DNA of 64,000 bases from Leptasterias polaris (Eukaryota; Echinodermata; Asteroidea; Forcipulatida; Asteriidae): contig JAZGTN010000064.1 in NCBI GenBank assembly GCA_037783415.1, positions 1,971,001-2,035,000 of the forward strand, written 5' to 3'. Below the pieces are notes generated by a model. That model saw only the letters and a list, made by a program, of their open reading frames with translations, was not told the origin of the DNA and searched no databases. Positions 1-12,702 of the stretch are shown here, one piece after another. Made by a program: the position numbers and the translations under genes. The number at the start of each line of letters is the position of its first letter. Position 1 is the first letter of the stretch.

Positions 1-952
1 AACAATATTACACCTGATGATTAGATAAAACATATTTATCAACAACATAATGACGTCACCCAATGAATTATTGGCTAATTAAATGTAATTAATTTAATCA
101 AATTTTGAGTTTTTGGTTTAACAACCATGCAGAACTCGCAAACTAAGAACGATAAATTCGTTGTTATTTCTTGAAAACAAAGGGTATTGAATACTTATTG
201 TTTGATACATTGGAACAAATCAAGTTTGTCATAGATCTATTAGAGAAATTGGCCTTTAATCTTAATACATTGCTTAACGCAGCATGACATACTATACCCC
301 CTCGCGACTGGCAACGGTGGGTAGCCAAATCACAGTATTTGAAAACCTGTTAAAACTTCTAAGAATTGTAACTTAATAATGTCAACACGATTTGCATAGT
401 CGGATTTATTAATCAATAAAGAATCAATATCCATTGAAAAATCAATAAACTTCAGTGAGTGGCATAAATGATAGTTGTACTTGTGAGTAATTTAAAGGCT
501 CGTTTTAAGATATGCAACCAAAACGAAAGGACATTCGAAAATTTAATGTTGCTTTGTATGTAAGGACAATATTGACCCTCTGTCCTTTCAAATAAATTAA
601 ATAATGTACTCTTTTGCTGACAATACGTTTAGTATGTTCACCTTCGTTTTTCACTTACAATTTAAAACACATGATTAAAGAACTTATCTAGCGTCATAAT
701 GACGTCATCAGTTTTCAAATTTGGCTTTAACAAAAGATGATTAATTTTAAAACTCATATTGTGAGGTGCATTAATTTCCTGTGTAAACTAACGTACAATC
801 AAAGAAGATTTACACTTTACTTTCCTTGAAATTTCAAAAGCTATCAACAATGTTTTCAGCGATTCAACGATATAGCTCACGCATTAAAACAGCACTGAGC
901 CCAGCGAGAACCCGAACACCTAGAGTTTGTTTTACAAACTCTAAATCTCTAG
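1..952 (+). mobile_element. Array unit 0 (left part outside window)
   Basis: Begins in mid-unit and ends at the hairpin plus CTAG (922-952). Near 320 it jumps from the block ending CAACGGTGGGTAG straight to the block starting AAATCACAGTATTTG, losing the central part. Unit 10187-11230 has the same join, so the two are close siblings. Confidence 0.75.
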
Positions 953-958
953 TTAGGT

Positions 959-996
959 GTTCGGTCCACAGACCGAACAACTCCTTGTTTTTGTTC

Positions 997-1035
<39 letters not shown>
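959..1035 (+). other. Stem-loops followed by a 37-T run
   Basis: GTTCGGTC, loop CACA, GACCGAAC (959-978) overlaps a second stem CCGAACAA (973-980) with TTGTTCGG (991-998). An unbroken T run follows at 999-1035. Shorter versions of the T run occur near 15210 and 27205. It has the shape of a terminator, but no function is shown. Confidence 0.6.
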
Positions 1036-2685
1036 CTTTGTTTTGCTTATTCTTCTGATTGTAGTTTGTCCGCAGAAAAAACCATACTTGCAAACCTTTG
1101 ATCAACTTGAAACTTAATGTGACATTAGAACATAAAGAGCAGAAGACGTGTGAGCAATGACGTCATGATGACGTCATCGGGTGTCAAATTACAAGCCATT
1201 TAAGGTCAAAAAAGTGCCCTCATGCCAATGCCTGTATGTTTCTGAATAGGAAAGCTATAATATTCATATTTAAACAATATGATAGATCAAGACACGGGCA
1301 ACATTTGAAAAGTTAACGCCAAAATCACATGACCTTTACTTCCGGTCGTACTGGAAGGTCAAAGTTAGCCTTTGTGCAATTCTTTAAATTTTGTCATGGT
1401 ACAATTTTCCGGCGAAATTATTAACTTCAGTATATCTGATCAACTTAAAATTTATACCATGTAAGGACCCTTGATAAAACCTCCATCAAGCAGTTGTGAC
1501 GTCATGATGACGTCATCATGTGTCAAATTACAAGGTTTTAAAGATTAACAATTTTAATCTTTGAAAATCTATATAAAATCAAGACGAAGGGACCGTCGAT
1601 TGCCTAACGCAGCATTCATACCCCCTAGCCTCGCGACTGATTCCATTGCGCAACGGTGGGTAGGCTTGCTAGTCAAGACGCTTGTTGGGGGACACTATGA
1701 ATAATCAACGCGTACAGCTACCTTGTAATGTTGACATCATCGTGTTTGCGTCTTTACAGAAGGCTACATGTTGTGTACTCCAACGTAGTGCAAATCAATG
1801 GCGTACTAACGTTATACATGTGGACCTGATCTGCTCAGATTCGGTGTCTAATTGTTCCCCTATTCGCCCTTCTCATGGCTTAATTATCAATATGGAATTG
1901 AAGACGAAGTATCACTGAGATGACCACCTGCTTCAGTGATTCGTATGACTTGTAATTATGTGAGAAAATGCAAGCAGAAAAAGACCAACATTGGCGTTAT
2001 GTTTTGTTCACACACCGAGAAGCACGGACTTGACACCGGCTCGCGAAGGGCGAGTAGGACCGGGACTTTATCGCTGCAGTGCATGCAACACGGGAATTTA
2101 AACGGTAAGCTTCGTACACATGTAGACCTGATCTGCTCAAATTCGGTGTCTAATTGTTCCCCTATTCGCCCTTCTCATGGCTTAATGATCAATATGGAAT
2201 TGAAGACGAAGTTTTACTGAGATGACCTCTTGCTTCAGTGATTCGTATGACTTGTACTTATGTGAGAAAATGCAAGCAGAAAAGACCAACATTGGCGTTA
2301 TGTTTTGTTCGCATATACCGAGAAGCACGGACTTGACACCGGCTCGCGAAGGGCGAGTTGGACCGGGACTTTACGGATCGCTGCAGTGCAACACGGGAAT
2401 TTAAACGGTAAGCTTCGTACGATGAACATCATTGCTTTTCAAAATTATTCTTTTATTTAATGCACAGTTTTGTTATGAAGTTTACCCTTAATCATCAAGT
2501 GGCCACTTTGGTGACGTTTTTAAACTAAGGAACGTTTTAGTATGATTGTCGAACGAAGAGGTAAAATTGGGCAATTGGAAACGGGCATGATTTTTGGCTG
2601 TGTCACTTGTCAGATTGATGAATGTTTTCCGTCAACTCTTGTATTATGACATGAATATTTAAAAACCCTGCGATCAAGGTTTTTC

Positions 2686-4641
2686 TACGAAAGCCCATTA
2701 GCGCCACAAAGAAAAAACAAATCAAATCCGTTATTACGGATTCGAATCCGTTATTATGGATTCGCAATCCGTTATTACGGATTCGCAATCCGTTATTACA
2801 GATTCGCAATCCGTTATTACAGATTCGCAATCCGTTATTACGGATTCGCAATCCGTTATTACGGATTCGCAATCCGTTATTATATTACGGATTCACTCGA
2901 TGATCCCTCGAAGGCGCTATTTGCGTTGGACAGTAATGGTTTATTATATTGATTATATTTTTAAACATCTTTCCAACCATATTCATTTCAATTCACTTCA
3001 TAACAAACGCTTTTTATATGATAGAGGGATATAGGTCCGGCCTTTCAGTTTCTTAAACCACGTTTTTTCCCCGTAAAGACCCACAAAGTTATTACAATTT
3101 CAACGGTTAGAACTGTGTATTTGTAAACATGCACTTTAACTTAGTTAAATATTTTGCTGTACATAGTAGTAGTTCATTAAGTGTACAATGGTTGCGGTGA
3201 CTCGATTTGTACGAAAGCCCATTAGCGCCACAAAAAAAAAAATCAAATCCGTTATTACGGATTCGAATCCGTTATTACGGATTCGCAATCCATTATTACG
3301 GATTCCCAATCCGTTATTACGGATTCGCAATCCCTTATTACGGATTCGCAATCCGTTATTAAGGATTCGCAATCCGTTATTACGGTTTCGCAATCCGTTA
3401 TAACGGATTCGCAATACGGATTCGCAATCCGTTATTACGGATTCGCAATACGGATTCGCAATCCGTTATTACGGATTCGCAATCTGTTATTACGGATTCA
3501 CTCGAGGATCCCTCGATGGCGTTTGCGTTGGACAGTAATGGTTTAATCTGCCAAACTTTTATTAAGCCCAAAGGACGACGTGTTCATAATTTTATGTTTC
3601 ATTATTTTTTTTTAAGTACATGAAGTAACTGCAAATCGAGTCACCGCAACCAGACTGACCGCAACCATTGTACACGAACAACTACTACAGCAAAATATTG
3701 AACTAAGTTGAAGTGCTTGTTTACAAATACACAGTTCTAACCATTGAAATTTGACTTTGTGTCTTTACGGAAAAAACACATGGTTTAAGAAAGGCCGGAC
3801 CTATCCCACTATCCTATAAAAAGCGTTTGTTATGAAGTGAATTGAAATGAATAGGATGGTTGGAAAGATGTTTAAAAGTAGAATATAATAAATATAATAA
3901 ACCATTACTGTCCAACGCAAATAGCGCCATCGAGAGATCCTCGAGTGAATCCGTAATAACGGTTTGCGAATCCGTAATAACGTATTGCGAATCTGTAATA
4001 ACGGTTTGCGAATCCGTAATGACGGATTGCGAATCCGTAATAACTGATTGCGAATCCGTAATAACAAATTCGAATTCGTAATAACGAATTAGATTTTTCT
4101 TTTTTTGTGGCGCTAATGGGCTTTCGTAGATTTGCAGTTACTTAAACAAAACTAATGAAACATAAAATTATGAACCCGTCGTCCTTGGGCTTAATAAAAG
4201 TTAGGCAGAATAAATCATCTGTCCAACGCAATTAGCGCCATCGAGGGAACCTCGAGTGAATCCGTAATAACGTATTATGAATCTGTAATAACGGATTGCG
4301 AGTCGTCCTTTGGGCTTAATAAAAGTTAGGCAGAATAAACCATCTGTCCAACGCAAATAGCGCCATCGAGAGATCCTCGAGTGAATCCGTAATTAACGTA
4401 TTATGAATCCGTAATAACGGATTGCGAATCCGTTATAACGGATTGCGAATCCGTTATAACGGATTGCAAATCCGTTATAACGGATTGCGAATCCGTTATA
4501 ACGGATTGCAACTCCGTATTGCGAATCCATTATAACGGATTGCGAATCTGTAATATAACGGATTGCTAATTCGTAATAACGGATTCGAATCCGTAATAAC
4601 GGATTTTTAATTTTTTTTTGTGGCGCTAATGGGCTTTCGTA
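2686..4641. repeat. Inverted island of 21-bp hairpin minisatellites
   Basis: Two arrays run forward (2725-2894, 3246-3499) and three reversed (3946-4090, 4258-4300, 4383-4606). Each monomer is stem AATCCGT, loop TATT, stem ACGGATT and linker CGC. In the last array the core is instead a perfect palindrome (AATCCGTTATAACGGATT). Each array lies between a TACGAAAGCCCATTAGCGCC flank and a CTCGATGGCGCTATTTGCG-type flank. The sequence 2900-3210 is matched inverted at 3612-3945, so the island is an imperfect palindrome around 3.4 kb. Open frames here follow only from the 21-bp period. Confidence 0.85.
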
Positions 4642-6152
4642 TTTTTCTAAGAATCTTTTGTTTATAAGTCAACTTTAAAAACGGTATGTGCACCTTCCAC
4701 TAACAAATTACTCTAATAATATTATTGGTCCTGGATAGAGTGGAATATAAATTCAATAAATTATTAGTATTATTATACAATGATAAAATATTTTTGTTAG
4801 GTCTTAAATTGTATTTATTTGAACAGTTTCCGCTTGACTTAATTTTCCGTCAGTCTTACTTTGTTTATAATTGTTTTTTTCTTTTTCAGAATACAGCACA
4901 TCCAGTACCCAAAATGGTCTCTCCAAGTGAAAGATTTCCTACTCGTTGTTGTGTTGCATTCCTAATTTCCTCGCTGAGTATGCACCATATACAGGTAGAA
5001 ATAGTACTCAACTAATTATGTTATTAGTCAAAATTCACGAGAGGTTTAGACTTGCCGTCTTCATGACTTGCCATTTCTTTCAATATCCTAAATTTAACAA
5101 ACCGTTCTGTATAAAGATCATAGCTAAAGATCATAGCTAAAAATCAAGCAATTATTTTTTTTAAATGCAACCAATAGCTCATACTTGACTTATTTTTTAG
5201 ACATCATCAGTGCATCCAGTGCCTGAAAGGTGTACAGTGAAAGTTTCACACCCGTTGTTGTAGTGTATGATGCCCCATAGAGGTAGATGGTGCATCAGTT
5301 AATAACTCATTATGTTATTAGAATATTTTCAAGAGAGGCTTAGACTTGACTCATGCTTTGTCTTTGCCTTGCATAATTATCATAAACAAATGTCTTTTCT
5401 TTTAATATTCTAAATTTAACAAACCGTTCTGTATGACAATCAATGTCTAAAAATCAAACAAGCTAATTTAAAACATGCAACCGATAGCTCATAATACTTG
5501 ACTAATTTTAATGACATCTTCATCAGTGCATATGTTTTGAACAATTAATGATTCATGCACCGATACTTAATGAGTATCCAACTCACTGTAAAAAGTTTCA
5601 GAATTGTAACTTAATAATGTCAACATAAATATCATCTAATGTGGTTTTTTAATCAAAAAAGAATCGATATCCATTGACAAATAAATAAACTTCAGTGAAT
5701 GGCATATATAATAGCTGAACGTGTGGGTCATTCAAAGGATTGTTTCAACATCTGCTGCCAAGATGAAGGGGAACGGGAAAATGTTCCTCTGCTGTATGAC
5801 TATAAAATGACAATGGACCTTTTGCTCTTTCAAATAATTTAAATAATGTACTCTTTCGCTGTTTTTTTGTGTGTAAGTTAATCTTTGTTTTTCACTTGGC
5901 ACATATGTAAATATCTATGTCTCGATAAAAACATTTGTAACTTCATAATGATGTCATAAGTTTTCAAATCTGGCTAAACAAAAGTTTGTTATTTATAAAA
6001 TTTCATATCTTGAGTAGCTTTTATTTCCTGTGTAAGAAGATTTACACTTTACTTTCTTTAAAATTTACAAGCTATCAACAATGTTTTCAGCGATTCAATG
6101 ATATAGCTAACGCATTAAAACAGCACTGAGCCCAGCGAGAACCCGAACACCT

Positions 6153-6182
6153 AGTGTTTGTTTGACAAACACTAAATTCTAG
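6153..6182 (+). other. Variant terminal hairpin with compensatory change
   Basis: The stems read AGTGTTTGT and ACAAACACT. Relative to the common form the third base of the left stem changed A to T and its partner in the right stem changed T to A, so pairing is kept. Confidence 0.75.
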
Positions 6183-8060
6183 TGAATTTTTGAGTTTGTT
6201 CCATCTCAAAAATACACACAAATCGTTGTCCGCAGACTTTGACATCCTTCCCAAGCTCGTACGGTCATGAAACTTGGCAACAGTGTTACACCTGATAAAT
6301 AGATGAAACAGAAGTTTTGACAACATAATGACGTCATCCAATGATTTATCGGGTAAATTAATGATATTAATTTTTTAATCAAATTTTGAGTTTTTGGAAC
6401 TCACAAACTAAGAACGATAAATTCGTTGTTATTTCTTGAAAACCACTGCAAGCAGTCATGCGACAATTCATGCATGTTTACTTTCGAGACACATTGTCAA
6501 TGTAACTGTGAAGCTATCAAAATGTACAATGTACTGGTTAAATTTACACAATAGTGTCTAGACTCCGAAGTTTAATTTAGTACGTACATTGTGTCAGACA
6601 ATAAACCATTGCAAGCAGCCATGCGATAAATCGAGACACTTTGTCAAGGTAACTGTGAAGCTATCAAATCGTCATCCACTGATTTCACGAACTGACACAC
6701 ACACACACGTAGACAGTAAAAGGTAACAATTGTAGAAAACGGCATTTAATGTTGAAGGCTTTTATAAAATCCCGCTTTCCTTCAAAACGTCACTAGTTTT
6801 CTAACAGTGGAGACTTGTTGCTTTGAACTTCATATATATGGTACTTATGACTGCTTTTCGTCCTAAATTAATAAGCAATAAAGTAAAACGTTTTGTGTTA
6901 GTACGTGAAATCAAAAATTGATGCAACATGTTTTCGAGCTTGAAACATGAGTACCGTAGCTCACAGTATTCCAAGATGGGATGGGAAACAACTTCTGACT
7001 CGATCAAGCATATTCTGTAGATTTCAAAATTAAACTTATTTTGTTTGAAAATAGACGATTGATAGAGCGTGCTCTAACAGGGGGTGACTTCATAATTCCT
7101 TACATTATAACATCAGAGAACACATAAAGTAGCATACCGCGCCGCACAGTCTTATGGAGGTGTTTTTTTTACCACACAGGCCATAGAACAGAAATTGTGG
7201 CGAGCGAAATCTATTGACTTTACGTTGGGCACTGGTGACGTCATGATGACGTCGCACAATGTTTTAGCCTAACAAATACATCTACAGTATCCCACAAGTA
7301 CACAATCGAAATACACAATCGAAAACAGTTGATCGGACTTATACTTTTCGAGATATGGTGGTCTCAAGATTTGCTAATTATATTCATGTCATAATGTATC
7401 ATACAATAAATGTCAATGTACTGTGAAACTATCAAATGTACAAATGTATGTACTGGTTAAATGTACAAAATAGTGCCTGGACTCCAAAGTTTTATGTAGC
7501 GTTTAAATTGTATCAGTCAATAAACCATTGCAAGCAGTCATGCGACAATTAATGACCTATAACTTTTAAAATATCAAATGTGCAAATAAATGCAATGGGT
7601 GTACACAATAGTGTCTAGACTCCGAAGTTTCATGTAGTGTATACATTGTATGAGACAATTAACCATTGCAAGCAGTCATGCGACAAGTCATGAATGCTTA
7701 CTTTCGAGACACATTTTGTCAATGTGACTGTAACAATCAAATCGTCACCGACGCCACACACACGTAGATCCCAGTGAAAAGTAACAATCGGAGAAAACGG
7801 CGTTCAATGTTGAACGCTTTTTTAAATCCCGCTTTCCTTCAAAACGCTTGGGTATTTTTAACTGGTTTTCTTACAGCGGAGACTTGATGCTTTGATTTTC
7901 ATTTAAATGGTGCTTTTGACTGCTTTTCGTCCTACATTTGAGGGGAAAAAATGAAACTCTTTACGATACCAACCGCGTGTATTGAAAACCGGCTCATCAT
8001 TCCCCCACCACCGGAACCGAACACCTTGAGTTTGTGGTATGACAAACTCTGAATCTCTAG
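6183..8060 (+). mobile_element. Array unit 2
   Basis: Contains a module with imperfect repeats of about 165 bp (starting CCATTGCAAGCAG) between about 6440 and 7740, with TGACGTCATGATGACGTC near 7230. Similar modules occur at about 19230-20500 and 24531-25000. The terminal hairpin has an enlarged loop (GAGTTTGT, GGTATG, ACAAACTC). Confidence 0.7.
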
Positions 8061-10186
8061 TGGATTTTTGAGTTTGTTCGCCCACCTCAAAAATACACGC
8101 ATCGTTGTCCACAGACTTTGACATCTTTTCCAAACTCGCACGGTCATGAAACTTGGCAACAATATTACACCTGATGATTAGATAAAACAGAAATTTCGAC
8201 AACATAATGACGTCACCCAATGAATTATTGGGTAATTAAATGTAAATAATTTAATCAAATTTTGAGTCTTTGGTTTAACAACCATGCAGAACTCGCAAAC
8301 TAAGAACGATAAATTCGTTGTTTTTTCTTGAAAACAAAGGGTACTGAATACTTATTGTTTTATACACTGGAACAAATCAAGTTTTTCATAGATCTATTAG
8401 AGAAATTGGCCTTTAATCTTAATCCATTGCCTAACGCAGAATGACATATCCCCTCGCGACTGGCAACGGTGGGTAGCTAGCCAGTCAAGGCACTTGTTAC
8501 AGACCAACGTGGCACAACGGTAGTTGTTTACTATCAGTGCCATGTGGGCGTAACGAGAGTTTCCATTCATGTTTTACTTGCAACGCAAGTGCAATCTTAT
8601 CAATGGCGTACTTACTACTACGTACTAGAATTAACATGATTTCCGCAAAGATTCGACGTCTAATTGTTCCCCTACTTGCCCTTCTCATGGCTTTATTATC
8701 AATATGGAATTGAAGACGAAGTTTCACTGAGATGACCACCTGCTTCAGTGATTCGTATGATATTTAATTATGTGGGAAAATGCAAGCAGAAAAAGACGGA
8801 CATTGGTTGTGTTTTGATCACACACCGAGAAGAAGGGACGCGTCATCGGTTTGTGTAGGGTGTTTCAGACCCTCACACACGGTAGTCTTTATCGTCGCTG
8901 CACGGTGACTAGAAACGGTACGTTTCGTATGAACATCATTGCTTTTCAAAATGGGTCTTTTATTTAATGCACAATTATGTTATAAAGTTTATCCTGTATC
9001 ATCAAGTTGTGACGTTGGTGAGATGTTTTTAAAACTAAGAAGCATTTAGTATGATCGTCGCAGAGGTAGAATTAGGCAATGGGGGATTGGTATGGTTGTT
9101 GGCTGTGTCACTATAGTCAGAGAATGGTTCGACTAATAAATGTTTTTCGTCAACTTTGTATTATGACATGCATATTCGATGGAGGTTTTCCTAAAAATAG
9201 TACTTAACTCATTATGTTATTAGTATAAATTCACGAGATGCTTAGACTTGCCGTCCTCATGCTTTGCCTTTGTCTTGCATAATTATCCTAAAAAAGTGTC
9301 TTTCATTTTAATATTCTAAATTTAACAAACTGTTCTGTAGGAAAATCAATGTCTAAAAATCAAACAAGCTAATTTTAAACATGCAACCGATAGCTCATAA
9401 TACTTGACTAATTTTAACGACATCATCATTAGTGCATATGTCATGCACCGATACATAATGAGAAGCCAAATCACAGTATTTGAAAACCTGTTAAAACTTC
9501 TAAGAATTGTAACTTAATAATGTCAACATGATTTGCATAGTCGGATTTATTAATCAATAAAGAATCAATACCCGTTGAAAAATAAATAAACTTCAGTGAG
9601 TGGCATTCATGATAGTTGTACTTGTCAGTAATTCAAAGGCTCGTTTTAAGATATGCAACCAAAACGAAAGGAAATTCGAAAAATTAATGTTGCTCTGTAT
9701 GAAAGGACAATATTGACCCTCTGCCCTTTCAAATAAATTAATACTCTTTTGCTGACAATACGTTTAGTAAGTTCACCTTCGTTTTTCACTTACAATTTAA
9801 AGCACATAATTAAATACCAATGTCTCGATAAGAACTTATCAAACGTCATAATGACGTCATCAGTTTTCAAATTTAGGATAAGGATAAGGATAAGGATAAT
9901 TTTTTTTAGCAACCAAAATAGGGTTGGATTCGTTAATTTGGCTTTAACAAAAGATTATTATTTTAAAAAATTCATATTGTGAGGTGCATTAATTTCCTGT
10001 GTAAACTAACGTTCAATCAACGAAGATTTACACTTTACTTTCCTTGAAATTTCAAAAGCTATCAACAATGTTTTCAGCGATTCAATGATATGGCGATTCA
10101 ATGATATAGCTAACGCATTAAAACAGCACTGAGCCCAGCGAGAACCCGAACACCTAGAGTTTGTTTTACAAACTCTAAATCTCTAG
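8061..10186 (+). mobile_element. Array unit 3
   Basis: A 2.1-kb unit with most of the common modules. It carries a (GGATAA)4 microsatellite with about 40 bp of extra sequence at 9875-9945, flanked by AATTT on both sides. The same insertion is present only in units 14639-18964 and 26631-30964. Confidence 0.7.
9875..9945 (+). repeat. (GGATAA)4 insertion in unit 3
   Basis: Microsatellite plus TTTTTTTTAGCAACC and about 25 more bases, flanked by AATTT on each side. It is absent from most units, which read directly from TTCAAATTT to GGCTTTAAC. Confidence 0.7.
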
Positions 10187-11230
10187 TGGATTTTTGAGTT
10201 TGTTCGCCCACCTCAAAAATACACGCATCGTTGTCCGCAGACTTTGACATTGTTCCCAAACTCGCACGGTCATGAAACTTGGCAACAATATTACACCTGA
10301 TGATTAGATAAAACATAAATATCAACAACATAATGACGTCACCCAATGAATTATTGGCTAATTAAATGTAATTAATTTAATCAAATTTTGAGTTTTTGGT
10401 TTAACAACCATGCAGAACTCGCAAACTAAGAACGATAAATTCGTTGTTATTTCTTGAAAACAAAGGGTATTGAATACTTATTGTTTGATACATTGGAACA
10501 AATCAAGTTTGTCATAGATCTATTAGAGAAATTGGCATTTAATCTTAATACATTGCTTAACGCAGCATGACGTACCCCCTCGCGACTGGCAACGGTGGGT
10601 AACCAAATCACAGTATTTGAAAACCTGTTAAAACTTCTAAGAATTGTAACTTAATAATGTCAACGCGATTTGCATAGTCGGATTTATTAATCAATAAAGA
10701 ATCAATATCCATTGAAAAATCAATAAACTTCAGTGAGTGGCATAAATGATAGTTGTACTTGTGAGTAATTTAAAGGCTCGTTTTAAGTTATGCAACCAAA
10801 ACGAAAGGACATTCGAAAATTTAATGTTGCTTTGTATGTAAGGACAATATTGACCCTCTGTCCTTTCAAATAAATTAAATAATGTACTCTTTTGCTGACA
10901 ATACGTTTAGTATGTTCACCTTCGTTTTTCACTTACAATTTAAAACACATGATTAAAGAACTTATCTAGCGTCATAATGACGTCATCAGTTTTCAAATTT
11001 GGCTTTAACAAAAGATGATTATTTTTAAAACTCATATTGTGAGGTGCATTAATTTCCTGTGTAAACTAACGTACAATCAAAGAAGATTTACACTTTACTT
11101 TCCTTGAAATTTCAAAAGCTATCAACAATGTTTTCAGCGATTCAACGATATAGCTCACGCATTAAAACAGCACTGAGTCCAGCGAGAACCCGAACACCTA
11201 GAGTTTGTTTTACAAACTCTAAATCTCTAG
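10187..11230 (+). mobile_element. Array unit 4, internal deletion derivative
   Basis: A 1044-bp unit lacking the central modules, with the same deletion join as the partial unit at 1-952. Ends at hairpin plus CTAG 11227-11230. Confidence 0.7.
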
Positions 11231-12702
11231 TGGATTTTTGAGTTTGTTCGCCCACCTCAAAAATACACGCATCGTTGTCCGCAGACTTTGACATCTTTCC
11301 CAAACTCGCACGGTCATGAAACTTGGCAACAATATTACACCTGATGATTAGATAAAACAGAAATTTCGACAACATAATGACGTCACCCAATCAATTATTG
11401 GGTAATTAAATGTAAATAATTTAATCAAATTTTGAGTCTTTGGTTTAACAACTATGCAGAACTCGCAAACTAAGAACGATAAATTCGTTGTTTTTTCTTG
11501 AAAACAAAGGGTACTGAATACTTATTGTTTTATACACTGGAACAAATCAAGTTTTTCATAGATATATTAGAGAAATTGGCCTTTAATCTTAATCCATTGC
11601 CTAACGCAGAATGACATACCCCCTCGCGACTGGCAACGGTGGGTAGCTAGCCAGTCAAGGCACTTGTTACAGACCAACGTGGCAAAACGGTAGTTTACTA
11701 TCAGTGCCATGTGGGCGTAACGAGAGTTTCCATTCATGTTTCATGTAGAAATAGTTATTAACTCGTTAAAACTATTTTATTAGTTAAAATTCACGAGAGG
11801 CTTAAATTTGCCGTCTTCATGACTTGCCTTTATCTTGCATAATTATTAAAAACATGTGTTTTTTATTTCAATATTTTAAATTTAACAAACCGTTCTGTAT
11901 GAAGACTAATGTCTAAAAATCAAGCGAGCTATTTTTTTAAAATGCAACCAATAGCTCATACTATGCTCGACTTATTTTAACGACATCATCATCAGTGCAT
12001 ATGTATTGAACAATCAAAGTATCATGCACCGATACATAATGAGAAGCCAAATCACAGTATTTGAAAACCTGTTAAAACTTCTAAGAATTGTAACTTAATA
12101 ATGTCAACATGATTTGCATAGTCGGATTTATTAATCAATAAAGAATCAATATCCATTGAAAATAAATAAATAAACTTCAGTGAGTGGCATTCATGATAGT
12201 TGTAGCCCCCTACTTGTGAGTAATTTAAAGGCTCGTTTTAAGATATGCAACCAAAACGAAAGGAAATTCGAAAAATTAATGTTGCTCTGTATGAAAGGAC
12301 AATTTTGACCCTCTGCCCTTTCAAATAAAATAAACAATGTACTCTTTTGCTGACAATACGTTTTGTAAGTTAACCTTCGTTTTTCACTTACAATTTAAAG
12401 CACATAATTAAATACCAATGTCTCGATAAGAACTTATCTAACGTCATAATGACGTCATCAGTTTTCAAATTTGGCTTTAACAAAAGATTATTATTTCTAA
12501 CACTCATATTGTGAGGTGCATTAATTCCCTGTATAAACTAACGTACAGTCAAAGTAGATTTACACTTTACTTTCCTTGAAATTTCAAAAGCTATCAACAA
12601 TGTTTTCAGCGATTCAATGTTATAGCTAACGCATTAAAACAGCACTGAGCCCAGCGAGAACCCAAACACCTAGAGTTTGTTTTACAAACTCTAAATCTCT
12701 AG
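11231..12702 (+). mobile_element. Array unit 5, internal deletion derivative
   Basis: A 1472-bp unit. Near 11745 the sequence jumps from the CATTCATGTTTC block to ATGTAGAAATAG, removing both exon-like segments and the intron-like segment between them. Confidence 0.7.

Larger units (their letters stand above)
953..6182 (+). mobile_element. Array unit 1, longest, carries the minisatellite island
   Basis: Starts with TTAGGTGTTCGG, a hairpin and 37 T, followed by paired TGACGTCA motifs (1158-1176 and 1497-1515). A 302-bp segment is tandemly duplicated (about 1823-2124 and 2125-2410). The inverted minisatellite island follows (2686-4641). Two exon-like segments lie at 4890-4994 and about 5201-5283. 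The terminal hairpin here has changed stems (AGTGTTTGT and ACAAACACT) and ends at CTAG 6179-6182. Confidence 0.75.

Noticed and set aside
826..1101. 91-codon frame with a run of F
   Set aside because: It crosses the terminal hairpin and the 37-T run; the F run is translated poly-T.
2603..3414. Open frames of 71-92 codons on both strands with repeated NNGLRIR or SVITDSQ
   Set aside because: The 21-bp period keeps several frames open on both strands; this is a by-product of the minisatellite, not coding.
2725..4606. CRISPR-like array
   Set aside because: Monomers are contiguous 21-bp repeats with 3-bp linkers and no spacers, in a eukaryotic genome.
9875..9899. Telomeric repeat
   Set aside because: The unit is GGATAA, not TTAGGG, with only about four copies inside a mobile unit.
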